Source: DASPKX01 sp035627835
GTDB taxonomy: Bacteria > Verrucomicrobiota > Verrucomicrobiia > Limisphaerales > SXQI01
Direction of reading: 5' to 3'
Assembly (NCBI GenBank): GCA_035627835.1
Contig: DASPKX010000110.1
Location: 1-64,000 of the forward strand
Length of the DNA stretch: 64,000 nt
Positions 34,524 through 43,907 of the stretch are shown here, one piece after another (position 1 is the stretch's first letter; every line of letters starts with the position of its first letter). The position numbers and the translations under genes were made by a program. A model generated the notes under the pieces. The model was given only the letters and a program-made list of their open reading frames with translations. It was not told the origin of the DNA and did not search any database.

Positions 34524-35960
34524 TCACCTCTCACGCTCCATTGGCGGGAGCCGAACGTGTGCTGCAACGATGCTGCCTGCTTCCAGCGTGAACGACAACG
34601 AGCCCCCCAACTGCTCCACGAACGCCTTGGTCAGCGGCAAACCCAGTCCCGTGTGATCCCGGGACGAGTGGGCTTTATCCCCGCGCCAGAACGGCTCGCA
34701 AAATTTCTCCACATCTGCCGCGGTGAGGCCCGCTGCGGCATTTCGAATCTCGATAACTCCCGCCTCGGCATCGCGCTTGCCATCAATGCGGATGATTGAA
34801 CCTGCTGTTGCATACTCGGCTGCGTTTAACAGTAAGTTGTTGAAGATTGCGCGGCAGATCACCCGGTCGGTCGTGACAATTAAAGGCCTGACGACATTTC
34901 GAGTGATGGTGAGGCCCCTTTCCCGGCAGTGAGATTGTAGGCTTACCTCCAGTTCCTCCAATAAATCACCAAGCTCCACCGGCGTAACTTTTAAAGGAGT
35001 GAGATTCGCCTCCGCGCGCGAGATGGCGAGCAGGCTGCGAATCGTGTGCTCCATCTGGCTTGCGAGTTCCGATGTTTCTGTGGCCAACCCGCTCGTTGCT
35101 TGCGGATCGTCTGGCCAATCCAGCGCGTTTTCAGCGGCCAGCCGCAGCTCGGAAACGGGCGTGAGTAACTCATGGGCTGCGTTGGACGCAAACCGGCGCT
35201 CACGCTGGAACGCGGCTTCCAAACGATCCATCAGGTGGTTGATTTGCTCGGCAATGGGCTTCAAATCCGACGGGAGGCTCGCTGCATGCAATCGGCTCTT
35301 CAAGGAGGCGGCGTCTATCGCGCTAACCTCCTCCGCCAGTGCGCGAACAGGCGACAAAGCGCCGCGCGCGGCGCTTCGCACGAGGTAACCTGCAAGCGCA
35401 AGAAGGGCTGTGCCACCAAGGATGATGCCAAAGGCCAGGCGTCTGAGCAGTTTCTCCAACTGCACACGGTCGCGCGCCAGGGTGACGTTGATTGAGAACT
35501 TCTCCTGCAACGCCGGTTTCCCCGTTTCCACAGTGATGCCCACGGCGCGCCCGGGCCGGCCGTCAGGAAGGGTTAGGCTCCAGAAGGTCGGCTCGCCTCC
35601 GGCCCCCGTTCTGCGCTGCAATTCGGCGCCCGCGCCCAGGGACGGGGATTTGGCGAGGACGGAGCCATCGTTCAGCCAGACTTCGAAATACTCGGCGTGC
35701 GGACCGCCGTGGAACTCTGGCAACGGCGCGTCAGTGAACGCCAGGTTAATTCCCATTCTCCCTTGCTCTGGAAAACTCGTTAAGGTTCGAACCTTTGTGA
35801 GCAGCGAATGATCGAACTGCTCGACGAGCAAATTCTGAATGGAGGTGTGCAGCGCGAAACCGCCAATCAAAACCAGCCCCGCGAGGGTGGGCATCAAACC
35901 TCGGATGAGGCGCTGCCCCAGGTTCGCTGGCGACTTCGGCTGCGCAGCGGGAGCTGTCAC
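34524..35960 (-). CDS. sensor histidine kinase
   Basis: A 478-residue membrane histidine kinase. The GTG at 35960 is preferred: it overlaps the response-regulator stop (GTGA) and has GAGG just upstream, whereas the longer frame would overlap the regulator by 73 bp. It has a first membrane span (about 20-42), a periplasmic sensor region to about 170, a second span (about 175-195), HAMP, the phosphoacceptor His at about 263 (SNAAHELLTPV), and an ATPase domain with N, G1 and G2 boxes (FNNLLLNAAEYA; GLGLPLTKAFVE). Signal unknown; the adjacent PepSY-like gene may be a sensor partner or target. Confidence 0.92.
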   Translation of the reverse strand: MTAPAAQPKSPANLGQRLIRGLMPTLAGLVLIGGFALHTSIQNLLVEQFDHSLLTKVRTLTSFPEQGRMGINLAFTDAPLPEFHGGPHAEYFEVWLNDGSVLAKSPSLGAGAELQRRTGAGGEPTFWSLTLPDGRPGRAVGITVETGKPALQEKFSINVTLARDRVQLEKLLRRLAFGIILGGTALLALAGYLVRSAARGALSPVRALAEEVSAIDAASLKSRLHAASLPSDLKPIAEQINHLMDRLEAAFQRERRFASNAAHELLTPVSELRLAAENALDWPDDPQATSGLATETSELASQMEHTIRSLLAISRAEANLTPLKVTPVELGDLLEELEVSLQSHCRERGLTITRNVVRPLIVTTDRVICRAIFNNLLLNAAEYATAGSIIRIDGKRDAEAGVIEIRNAAAGLTAADVEKFCEPFWRGDKAHSSRDHTGLGLPLTKAFVEQLGGSLSFTLEAGSIVAAHVRLPPMERER

Positions 35961-36631
35961 TTCGCCTCTTCGATAATATAACCGAGCCCGCGGCGAGTTT
36001 GCAGCAGCGGTTCGGCGCCTTCCGGCCACAACTTGCGGCGCAACGAGGAGATCGCAGACTCAACGGCGTTGCTGAAAATGTTTCGATCTTCGCTGTAAAC
36101 GTGATCCTCGATTTCCGCTTTGGACACAACTTCGCCCCTGCGCCGCGCCAAGTACTCGATCAATTTGTATTCCCTGGGTGTGAGCGGAATGGCTTCTTCC
36201 CCGCGCCGCACCAGGCGCGCGCCGGTGTCGATTTCCAGGTCACCCACCCGAATCTTTGGATTTTTATCCGCGTAGCGCCGGCGCACGAGTGTGTCAACAC
36301 GGGCGAGCAGTTCGGGGAGGGCGAAAGGTTTTGGGAGATAATCATCCGCGCCCGCTTCCAAGCCCGCGACGCGGTCACTGACATCGCCTTTGGCGGTGAG
36401 CATGAGCACCGGGGTGTCGATGGATTTCTGGCGCAGCTTGCGCAAGACCTGCATTCCGTCCAGGCCTGGAAGCATAATATCGAGAAGGATAACGTCGTAC
36501 GCGTGCTCGCTTCCGAGCCACACCGCCTCTTCGCCATTGCCCACCGCGTCCACCGCATAGCCGCGCTTTTGCAACGCCAGCGCAAGGCTCTTTTGCATCC
36601 GCTCCGAATCTTCGACCAGCAGCACCCGCAT
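35957..36631 (-). CDS. OmpR-family response regulator
   Basis: A 224-residue two-component regulator. The ATG at 36631 (MRVLLVEDSE) is preferred over an upstream TTG that would overlap the PepSY-like gene. The receiver domain has the acidic pocket (EDSE), phosphoacceptor D51 (DVILLDIMLPG), LTA and KPF motifs. The C-terminal winged helix (IPLTPREYKLIEYLARRRGEVV...VESAISSLRRKL) binds DNA. It sits between the PepSY-like gene and its kinase and likely regulates the cluster. Confidence 0.94.
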   Translation of the reverse strand: MRVLLVEDSERMQKSLALALQKRGYAVDAVGNGEEAVWLGSEHAYDVILLDIMLPGLDGMQVLRKLRQKSIDTPVLMLTAKGDVSDRVAGLEAGADDYLPKPFALPELLARVDTLVRRRYADKNPKIRVGDLEIDTGARLVRRGEEAIPLTPREYKLIEYLARRRGEVVSKAEIEDHVYSEDRNIFSNAVESAISSLRRKLWPEGAEPLLQTRRGLGYIIEEAK

Positions 36632-36635
36632 AGAC

Positions 36636-37106
36636 TTAGTTGCGCGGTTCAACCTCGAAAATGCGCCCTTTGCGGTTGAGCTTCACTTCGTGTTTCTTCC
36701 CATTTTCGCTGATGTCGAAGCGATAGGAGATATCCATTTTGGTCCCTTTCTCCACGTGCTCGACTTTCGCGTGGGGAAAAGCCTTGCGCAGCGCTTTCTG
36801 CACGTTGTGCGGCACACTTTCCATTGGAAGATCTTCATCCAACTCCAGCACCTCTCCCGCGGCGGTGACTTCAGCCAATATGTTCTGCTTGCCAGCGGCA
36901 TCCATCAAACGCACCTCGAAAATCTTTTCCCCGTGATCAGTGTCATCGTCGGCGCGTTTGATCTCGCAGTCTGGAAAGAGGCGCTTTAACGCGGCGGTGA
37001 CTGCGGGCGGAAGAGCTTCGCTCTTGGAGTTATCCGCAGCCAGCAACACCCCCACGCAAGCAGCCAGGCCGAGGGTGGAAACTTTCCACCAGTTGAGAGG
37101 TTTCAT
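36636..37106 (-). CDS. secreted PepSY-like protein
   Basis: A 156-residue protein with a signal peptide (MKPLNWWKVSTLGLAACVGVLLAA). The ATG at 37106 has a GGAG nine bases upstream. The mature part carries two PepSY-like repeats (LPPAVTAALKRLFPDCEIKRAD; VPHNVQKALRKAFPHAKVEHVEKG, each followed by beta strands with FEV or YRF). Such periplasmic proteins next to OmpR-type two-component systems often modulate the sensor kinase. It is the first gene of the three-gene cluster. Confidence 0.8.
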   Translation of the reverse strand: MKPLNWWKVSTLGLAACVGVLLAADNSKSEALPPAVTAALKRLFPDCEIKRADDDTDHGEKIFEVRLMDAAGKQNILAEVTAAGEVLELDEDLPMESVPHNVQKALRKAFPHAKVEHVEKGTKMDISYRFDISENGKKHEVKLNRKGRIFEVEPRN

Positions 37107-37168
37107 GCGCATACGCTCCAATCAGCTTGGCTTTTGTTCAATTACGGAAAGCTGATGGCCAATGACTA

Positions 37169-37588
37169 TCAAACTTTGACGCCACCCAACTCAAACAGCC
37201 GGGCTGACTGCTCGGGTGTTACTGGGACCACCGACAACCGGGACTGCCGCACGAGCGCCATTTCGCGCAGGGTGGCGTCACCTTTGATCTGTTCAAGCGT
37301 GACCGGGGTTTTGAAGGGCTTGTGCGCCGCGATATCCACGGCGCTCCAATCGCCTTCATCCGCCGTTTTGTCCGGGTAATGCTCCTTCTTCACCTTGGCG
37401 ATCCCGACCACCTGCTTCTCGCTAACCGAATGGTAAAAGAAAACCAGGTCGCCTGCTTTCATGGCGCGCAGGTTATTGCGCGCCTGAAAATTCCGAACAC
37501 CCGTCCAGCTTGTCGAGCCGTCCGCGACGAGCTGTGACCAGGCGTAAGCTTCAGGCTCCTGTTTCACCAACCAGAAATTCTTCCCCAT
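37169..37588 (-). CDS. EVE-domain protein
   Basis: A 139-residue single EVE domain, a fold related to PUA/ASCH and YTH that binds modified bases or RNA. Signature: FWLVKQEPEAYAWSQL at the start, W.GVRNFQARNNLRAMKAGDLVFFYHS, and IVxVxKxxYPD. Length fits the stand-alone family (thymocyte nuclear protein 1-like). EVE proteins sometimes occur with defence genes, but its neighbours here are housekeeping genes. Function in this organism unknown. Confidence 0.92.
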   Translation of the reverse strand: MGKNFWLVKQEPEAYAWSQLVADGSTSWTGVRNFQARNNLRAMKAGDLVFFYHSVSEKQVVGIAKVKKEHYPDKTADEGDWSAVDIAAHKPFKTPVTLEQIKGDATLREMALVRQSRLSVVPVTPEQSARLFELGGVKV

Positions 37589-37600
37589 AGCAGGTGGTGA

Positions 37601-38116
37601 TCAGGGCCGCAGTTCAGGCCCGCCATGGCTCAGGCGTGAGCGGGGCGGGGGCATGTTTGGCGTGTGGGTGGACTTCAGAATGGTGAGAACATTCTCGCCG
37701 CCTTCGCGGCTCCAGCGAACTTCCTGAGCCAGGCTTCTGACAATAAAGACACCCAGGCCGCCGATTGGCCGTTCATCGAGCGGCAGGTCGAGATCCGGTT
37801 CCGCCGCATCCAAGGGATTGAAGGGGATGCCCTGGTCCCGAATTTCCAGGCGCAGTTCAGCGCCATTATCGAGGATTTGGATGCGGATCGGAGCTTCGGC
37901 GCAGGCCTGGCCATGCTTGACGATGTTCGCGAGGCATTCGGAAAGAATTAGCTCCAGCTCCTGGCGGACCTGCGCGGACCATTTGCGCTTTTCGCCAAAT
38001 GCCGTTGCGCTCTGGCGCGCGGCGACAGTGCCAGCCAAAGTGCCCGGAATCTGAAAATGGCACGCCAATTCGCGCAAACTCGCATCGAGGGCCATGTCTC
38101 CAGAGTAGTGTTTCAC
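37601..38116 (-). CDS. RsbW-like ATP-binding protein (anti-sigma/HATPase family)
   Basis: A 171-residue HATPase_c_2 protein with N box ELILSECLANIVKHG, G1 DQGIPFNP and a G2-like GGLGVFIVRSL. These resemble RsbW/SpoIIAB serine kinases that hold sigma factors. No partner anti-anti-sigma or sigma gene is adjacent. The start is uncertain: GTG at 38116 or ATG at 38095, the latter with GGAG very close. The C-terminal Pro/Arg-rich tail is unusual. Confidence 0.85.
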   Translation of the reverse strand: MKHYSGDMALDASLRELACHFQIPGTLAGTVAARQSATAFGEKRKWSAQVRQELELILSECLANIVKHGQACAEAPIRIQILDNGAELRLEIRDQGIPFNPLDAAEPDLDLPLDERPIGGLGVFIVRSLAQEVRWSREGGENVLTILKSTHTPNMPPPRSRLSHGGPELRP

Positions 38117-38147
38117 GCGGGGAAGGCAAACTTGAAGCGCTGCAAAT

Positions 38148-39335
38148 TCAGACGGCAGGAGCGGCGGCGAGGGCGCGTTCTGTCTTCAATCGAAGCTGGC
38201 CGCAGGCTGCGTCAATGTCGTGCCCTTTTTCCCGGCGCAACGTGGCGATCACGCCGTTGTTCTTAAGCCCTGCGAGGAATTGTTCCTGCACCTCTTCGGA
38301 AGGCCGCTCCCAGGGGAGGTCTTCCACTTTGTTGTAAGGGATCAAGTTCACCTTAGCATTCAGCCGCTGCGCCAGGCGGGCGAGCGGTTTGGTTTGATCC
38401 ATGCCATCGTTCACCCCTGCAATCAGGATGTACTCCAGGGTGATCATTTTCCCTTTCTTCGCCTGGTAATATTCGCAAGCGGCGGTCAGCTCGCTCAGCG
38501 GATATTTCCGGTTCACCGGCATGATCTTGTTGCGCACCTCATCGGTGGCTCCGTGCAGCGAAATCGCGAGCCGGAACTGCATCGGATCATCGGCCAACTC
38601 GCGAATCTTCGGGGCGAGGCCGCTGGTGGAAATGGTGATCTTCCGGGCTCCAATCCCGCCGCCCCAGGGCGCGTTGAGAATGCGCAGAGCTTTCAGCAGG
38701 TTGTCATAGTTCGCGAGCGGCTCGCCCATCCCCATGATGACGAGGTTGTTGACCAGCCGGTCCGAGTTAGGCGCGTCCTGCTGGTTCCAGCGCTCAATCG
38801 CGATGATCTGCTCGACGATCTCGTAAGGGGCGAGGTTGCGTTTCCAACCTTCAAGGCCACTGGCGCAAAAGCGGCAGCCATACGCGCAGCCGACTTGTGT
38901 TGAAACACAAAGGGTGTGCCGGTCGCTTGCTTCCCCGTAAAGCGCTGGGTTCGCCGGAATGAGCACGCTCTCGATGAACGATCCATCAGCAAGCTTCCAG
39001 AGAAACTTCTGAGTCGTGTCGCGAGATCCTTGTTTCCGCGCGAGGGTGTGGGTCTGCAACGTGAAGGACTCCGCCAGTTTTTGCCGCAAAGCCTTGGGGA
39101 GGTTCGTCATCTCATCCCACGAAGCCGCGCGCCGCGCATACAGCCAGTCCATGACCTGCGTTGTGCGGTATTTCGGCTCGCCCAGCGCCTCGAAGCGCCC
39201 TTGCAACTCCTCCAGCGTCAGCGACTTGATGTCCTCCTTTACGTTCAGCTTCACCAGGGAAGAAGATAAGCCGCGCTGGGGCAACTTTCCAGAACAGGGT
39301 TTGGGTAGCTGGGCCGCAATGAAGCGCATAGACAT
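38148..39335 (-). CDS. rlmN: 23S rRNA / tRNA adenine-C2 methyltransferase RlmN
   Basis: A 395-residue radical-SAM enzyme that methylates A2503 of 23S rRNA and A37 of some tRNAs. The CAYGCRFC cluster motif (C150, C154, C157) is intact, as are MGMGEPLANYDN and the C-terminal catalytic region ending ...DIDAACGQL. The frame is open for 140 codons upstream, but that part is Arg/His/Pro-rich and lies over the repeat array at 39605-39716. The start at ATG 39335 gives the normal family length; ATG 39329 is equally possible. Confidence 0.93.
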   Translation of the reverse strand: MSMRFIAAQLPKPCSGKLPQRGLSSSLVKLNVKEDIKSLTLEELQGRFEALGEPKYRTTQVMDWLYARRAASWDEMTNLPKALRQKLAESFTLQTHTLARKQGSRDTTQKFLWKLADGSFIESVLIPANPALYGEASDRHTLCVSTQVGCAYGCRFCASGLEGWKRNLAPYEIVEQIIAIERWNQQDAPNSDRLVNNLVIMGMGEPLANYDNLLKALRILNAPWGGGIGARKITISTSGLAPKIRELADDPMQFRLAISLHGATDEVRNKIMPVNRKYPLSELTAACEYYQAKKGKMITLEYILIAGVNDGMDQTKPLARLAQRLNAKVNLIPYNKVEDLPWERPSEEVQEQFLAGLKNNGVIATLRREKGHDIDAACGQLRLKTERALAAAPAV

Positions 39336-39604
39336 GGCTAGCGGAGAGGAGTTGTGGTAATCAATTATCACAGCACACCCCCCCTTGGAGAAACGGCCTA
39401 AAATCGTTTTTAACGCAGGTTTGAAAGCAGTGGGACGCCCCGCGCGCGGGTGCTGCGAGACGCTGGACGCATCCTGTTCCGGATCAGGGGCGGTGGGGGG
39501 AACTGTGTGCATTCGATCAACCCGGGTTGCACCTTCACGTGCATCGAGGCGAGGGTTGTGCGAGCAGCCCGCTGAAGGTGTTTTCATGGGGAAAATATTT
39601 TTAA

Positions 39605-39716
39605 GGTGTTTTTGGCCGCTTTTGCGTGCTTTTCCTAAGGAATTCACGTGTTTTCCAACGTGTTTTGGAATGTGTTTTCTATGTGTTCGGAACGTGTTTT
39701 GCCAACGTGACGTTGG
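39605..39716. repeat. phased GTGTTTT array upstream of rlmN
   Basis: Five GTGTTYK units start at 39648, 39660, 39672, 39683 and 39694, spaced 11-12 bp, about one helical turn. Two looser units lie before them, and a 15-bp perfect inverted repeat (CCAACGTGACGTTGG) ends the array at 39702-39716. Spacers are too short for CRISPR. Helical spacing suggests a multi-site protein-binding region. Confidence 0.6.
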
Positions 39717-39908
39717 ATGCACTTGAGGTCGCGAGCCGTGTTGGCTTGGCGCCAACCTTCAACGTCGGCGGGGTCTTGCGTTCGTGGGCCGCGCGGTAGG
39801 GCTGGAAAGGTCAACTTTCATGGGGCGAGCTTAGAGGAGGGGTCCGACACAGGATGTCGGACCCCCCTGGGATTTTGAAAAATTATTGGTCGGGAGACGG
39901 ACAGGGGA

Positions 39909-40905
39909 GATCCGCAGATGGCGCAGATTACGCAGATCAGAGGGAGGAACTTTCCCGCGGAGACGCCGAGAGGCGGAGGAGGAACAGGCGAATGCCGCAA
40001 CAGGAGAAAGTAGATTAACCATAAAGGACACGAAGATCACGAAAATATAGAAAATGCAAAAGGTAGGGCGAGGAGCAGAGGAGAAACAACTTAGCCACGA
40101 TAGAGCGCAAAGAGCACAGAAGGGAATTTCCATCTGGGAGGCGGTGAAGGGATAGCGCAATCGGGTCGCAGGGATAACGCAATCGGGTCGCATCTGAACT
40201 TTCGACAGTTGATTCGTTAGAGCTCGATTACGAGGGTGCTCGCACCGGTTCAGGAGATCAGATAATCAGCCCGCGACCCCACTGCCTTGACTTCGCCCCA
40301 CTGCCTCTGACTTCGGGGAGATCTGCAGATGGCGCAGATTCCGCAGATCAGAGGGATAGGAAGGAATGTTCCCGCGGAGACGCCGAGAGGAAGAGGAGGA
40401 ACAGGCGAACGCCGCAACAGCAGAAGGCTGATTAACCGCGAGGGGCACGAAAATTTAGAAAATGGAAAACGGAGCGCGAGGAGCAGAGGAGAAACAACTT
40501 AGCCACGATAGAGCGCAAAGAGCACAGAAGGGAAATTTCCTTCTGGCAGGCGGTGGAGGGATAGCGCAATCGGGTCGCATCTCAACTTTCGACAGTTGAT
40601 TCGTTAGAGCTCGATTACGAGGGTGCTCGCACCGGTTCAGGAGATCAGATATGCAGATGTGACCCACTGCCTCTGACTTTCAGATGCGACCCCACTGCGT
40701 CTGACTTCCGGGAGAAGGATAGAGGAGATCCGCAGATGGGGCAGATTACGCAGATCAGAGGGAGGAATTTTCCCGCGGAGACGCCGAGGTGCGGAGGAGG
40801 AACAGGCGAACGCCGCAACAGCAGAAGGCTGATTAACCACAGGACACGAAGAGCACGAAAATTTAGAAAATGCAAAACGAAGCCCGCGAGGAGCAGACTT
40901 TCAAC
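39909..40905. repeat. 2.4 copies of a ~410-bp tandem repeat
   Basis: Units begin with near-identical GATCCGCAGATGG words at 39909, 40320 and 40726, so the spacing is 411 and 406 bp; the last unit is cut at about 40905. Each contains short-word runs (cgcagat; cacgaa), a GCAATCGGGTCGC segment and a TCGACAGTTGATTCGT segment. No reading frame is conserved among copies. The unit looks like the intergenic repeat families frequent in this phylum. Confidence 0.8.
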
Positions 40906-41089
40906 AGCATCTCTACACACCTCCCTTGCGGAGACATAGCATGCTTCGTCGTTGCCTTTTTCTCCCTATTTCGCATGGTGATAGGACTTCCGCGTGCGAT
41001 CACGGGTGGGGTCTATATTGTAGGATGATCCGACATGATGTAAAGGCGGGTCGATCGCGAGGTTTTTTCGGCATCTGTAGAATTATGGT

Positions 41090-42649
41090 ATGAGCGAGCG
41101 TAACGGTAGTGGTTTAGCAGAACTGGAAAAGCGGCTTTGGGCTGCGGCGGATCAGTTGTGGGCGAATTCGCCCCTGCGTCCGTCAGAGTATTCCACCCCC
41201 GTGCTGGGCTTCATCTTCCTGAAGTTCGCTGACAACGCCTTTACCAAGGCTGAGGCCGAGTTGAAGGGGAAGTCCACCGGACGCCGGGCCATCGGCAAGC
41301 TGGACTATCAGGCGAAGGGCGTCCTGTTCATCCCGGAGGAGGCCCGTTTCTCCACCCTGCTGAAGCTGCCGGAATCCGCCGACCTCGGTAAGCGCCTGAA
41401 CGAGGCCATGAAGGCCATCGAACGGGAGAACGACGACCTCAAGGATGTCCTCCCAAAGACTTACCAGCAGATCGACAACTCCACCCTCGTCGAGTTGCTG
41501 AAGATCATGAACCGCATTCCCAACGACATCCCTGGTGATGCCTTCGGGAAGATTTACGAGTATTTCCTTGGCTCCTTCGCGATGAAGGAAGGCCAGAAAG
41601 GCGGGGAGTTCTTCACGCCGACAAGTCTGGTTCAGTTGATCGTGGAGGTCATTGAGCCATACCACGGGCGCATTTACGATCCTGCCTGTGGTTCGGGCGG
41701 CATGTTCGTCCAGTCCGCTCATTTCGTAGCGAACCACAAGAAGCGCCCAAACGATGAACTGGCCGTGTATGGTCAGGAACGGGTGGCGGAAACGCTCCGG
41801 CTCGCCAAGATGAACCTCGCGGTTCATGGCCTGTCTGGTGACATCCGTCAGTCCAATACCTACTACGAAGACGTTCACGCCAGCTTCGGCAAGTTCGACT
41901 TCGTCATGGCCAACCCGCCCTTCAACGTTTCGGGCGTGGACAAGGAGAAGCTCAAGGACGATCCCCGCTTTCGCCTGGGCCTGCCGAACACCGACAACGC
42001 GAACTACCTCTGGATTCAGCTTTTTTATCACGCGCTCAACGCGAAAGGCAGGGCCGGGTTTGTCATGGCCAACTCGGCGGCGGATGCACGCGGATCGGAA
42101 CTGGAGGTCCGCAAGAAGTTGATCCAGTCGGGCGCGGTGGACGTCATAGTCTCTGTCGGGCCAAACTTCTTCTATACCGTCACCCTGCCTGCCACCCTCT
42201 GGTTCTTCGACAAGGGTAAACCGGAGGCACTAAAGGACAAGGTGCTGTTCCTGGATGCCAGGCACATCTACCGGCAGATCGACCGCGCCCACCGCGAATT
42301 CACGCACGAGCAGGTTGAGTTCCTGGCAAACATCGTGCGCCTCTACCGAGGTCACAGGCCCGAGTTCGAGCGCGGCAGCGAGGCGATGCTCAACCAAAAG
42401 TTTCCGAAGCTGAAGTACGCGGACGTGCCCGGCCTCTGCAAAGCAGCCACCCGGAAGGAGATTGAGACCCAAGGCTGGAGCCTGAACCCAGGCCGGTATG
42501 TCGGCGTTGCGCCTGGCGAGGAAATGAGTGATGCGGACTTCATGGAGCAGTTCGAGGAACTGACCGAACAACTCGAAAGGCTCAACGCCGAAGCGCGGGA
42601 GCTAGAGGAACGGATCGCTAGCAACGCTGCTAAGGTTATTGCGCTATGA
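41090..42649 (+). CDS. hsdM: type I restriction-modification methyltransferase subunit HsdM
   Basis: A 519-residue N6-adenine methyltransferase. An N-terminal HsdM helical domain is followed by the SAM-binding motif [10 protein letters not shown] (197-206) and the catalytic NPPF (275-278). The C-terminal helices ([22 protein letters not shown]) contact the specificity subunit. The full-length start at ATG 41090 has no close Shine-Dalgarno. It overlaps hsdS by 4 bp. First gene of a six-gene operon (41090-49405) with three non-canonical members. Confidence 0.96.
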   Translation: MSERNGSGLAELEKRLWAAADQLWANSPLRPSEYSTPVLGFIFLKFADNAFTKAEAELKGKSTGRRAIGKLDYQAKGVLFIPEEARFSTLLKLPESADLGKRLNEAMKAIERENDDLKDVLPKTYQQIDNSTLVELLKIMNRIPNDIPGDAFGKIYEYFLGSFAMKEGQKGGEFFTPTSLVQLIVEVIEPYHGRIYDPACGSGGMFVQSAHFVANHKKRPNDELAVYGQERVAETLRLAKMNLAVHGLSGDIRQSNTYYEDVHASFGKFDFVMANPPFNVSGVDKEKLKDDPRFRLGLPNTDNANYLWIQLFYHALNAKGRAGFVMANSAADARGSELEVRKKLIQSGAVDVIVSVGPNFFYTVTLPATLWFFDKGKPEALKDKVLFLDARHIYRQIDRAHREFTHEQVEFLANIVRLYRGHRPEFERGSEAMLNQKFPKLKYADVPGLCKAATRKEIETQGWSLNPGRYVGVAPGEEMSDADFMEQFEELTEQLERLNAEARELEERIASNAAKVIAL

Positions 42650-43434
42650 CATCGTCAAACGGATGGCCCACCGTCGCATTAGGCGAACACGTCGAATTGC
42701 TCACAGGGTTCCCGTTTAAGAGTCAGGGATTTACCTCCGACCCAATGGATACTGCACTCGTGAAGGGTGAGAACGTGGGGCAAGGTAAGATCGAATGGGC
42801 AATCTCGAAGCGGTGGCCATCTAAAGAGCTTCCAAATCTTGAAAAGTTCCTGCTGCGCAGCGGAGATGTCGTGCTGGCGATGGATCGTCCGTGGATTGAA
42901 GCAGGACTGAAATACGCCTGGATCAAGCCGCACGACCCGGAAGCCCTACTCGTCCAGCGCGTTACTCGACTCCGTGGTAGCCAGACTCTAGATCAGACCT
43001 TTCTGCGATACCTAATAGGCAGCCCGTCTTTCACCGACTACATCAAGCCGATAGTAACCGGCGTCAATGTTCCTCACATTTCACCGCAGCAGATACGGGA
43101 GTTTAGATTCCGACTTCCGCCACTTGCTGTCCAACGCGAAACTGCCGCGATTCTCTCCGCCTACGACGACCTGATCGAGAACAACACGCGGCGTATCCAG
43201 GTGCTGGAGCGGATGGCGCAGGCGCTCTACCGGGAGTGGTTCGTCAACTTCCGCTTCCCCGGCCACGCCAAAGTCAAACTCGTTGCCTCCCCCCTCGGCC
43301 CCATCCCGCAAGGGTGGCATGCCGGAAGGTTTTCGGATGTAGCGAGCCTCACGCGGTTGGGCATCAACCCCTCCCAATATGCCGATGAAAGCTTCCTCAC
43401 TTCAGCATCCCGGCATTTGACGCTGGTCAGTTAG
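42646..43434 (+). CDS. hsdS: specificity subunit HsdS, N-terminal fragment (frameshifted)
   Basis: 262 residues covering the first target-recognition domain ([20 protein letters not shown]...[50 protein letters not shown]) and the central conserved helix, then the start of the second recognition domain before a frameshift stop at 43432-43434. The other frame continues the protein exactly ([19 protein letters not shown]) if one base is restored near 43396-43398. Either a real disrupting mutation, a phase-variable state or a sequencing error; the neighbouring bases are not a long homopolymer. The operon would be inactive in sequence recognition if the shift is real. Confidence 0.85.
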   Translation: MTSSNGWPTVALGEHVELLTGFPFKSQGFTSDPMDTALVKGENVGQGKIEWAISKRWPSKELPNLEKFLLRSGDVVLAMDRPWIEAGLKYAWIKPHDPEALLVQRVTRLRGSQTLDQTFLRYLIGSPSFTDYIKPIVTGVNVPHISPQQIREFRFRLPPLAVQRETAAILSAYDDLIENNTRRIQVLERMAQALYREWFVNFRFPGHAKVKLVASPLGPIPQGWHAGRFSDVASLTRLGINPSQYADESFLTSASRHLTLVS

Positions 43435-43439
43435 CTGTA

Positions 43440-43907
43440 ATGGAGCAGGGTGAGACGATCCATAGCAATAAGTTTCTGGTGGACCAAGCGTGCGTTCTGC
43501 TCTCGAAATTAAATCCGCGAATCCGTCGGATATGGCTGGCAAAGCCTCGTCACGGGCATCGCTCAATCGCTTCGACCGAGTTCCTGGTGCTTCGACATCG
43601 TTCTGGATTCAGCTTGGCATACCTCTTCTGCTTGTGCTCTTCAGATAAATTTCAGGATGTGTTCGCAGGCCGGGCGCTCGGGACTTCGACTAGCCACCAG
43701 CGAGTGAAGCCGGACGATTTGATGCAACTTCCCTCGGTAGTGCCGTCTGAAGCTCTCGTGCGTAGTTTCGATACACACGTAGAACCCATCCTCGACTTGA
43801 TCCATACACTCCGGGTGAAAAACCAGAAACTGCGCCTGACCCGCGATCTCCTGCTGCCACGTCTGTTGTCCGGCCACGTGGATGTCTCTAACTTGAAAGA
43901 TGAGTGA
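43440..43907 (+). CDS. hsdS: specificity subunit HsdS, C-terminal fragment
   Basis: 155 residues with most of the second target-recognition domain (MEQGETIHSNKFLVDQACVLLSKLNPRIRRIW) and the C-terminal conserved helix (LVRSFDTHVEPILDLIHTLRVKNQKLRLTRDLLLPRLLSGHVDV), which matches the corresponding repeat in HsdS proteins. The ATG at 43440 is an internal Met of the original gene, not a natural start. Together with the N-terminal fragment it makes a normal-length HsdS of about 420 residues. It overlaps the next gene by 8 bp. Confidence 0.8.
   Translation: MEQGETIHSNKFLVDQACVLLSKLNPRIRRIWLAKPRHGHRSIASTEFLVLRHRSGFSLAYLFCLCSSDKFQDVFAGRALGTSTSHQRVKPDDLMQLPSVVPSEALVRSFDTHVEPILDLIHTLRVKNQKLRLTRDLLLPRLLSGHVDVSNLKDE

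Noticed and set aside
39605..39716. CRISPR array
   Set aside because: Units are 7 bp with 4-5-bp spacers, far too short, and no cas gene is nearby.
39336..39755. 140-codon N-terminal extension of RlmN
   Set aside because: Arg/His/Pro-rich and overlaps the GTGTTTT array; the family length is met from ATG 39335.
39818..40920. Several short minus-strand frames in the intergenic repeats
   Set aside because: They recur only because the DNA repeats; frame and start are not conserved among the copies.
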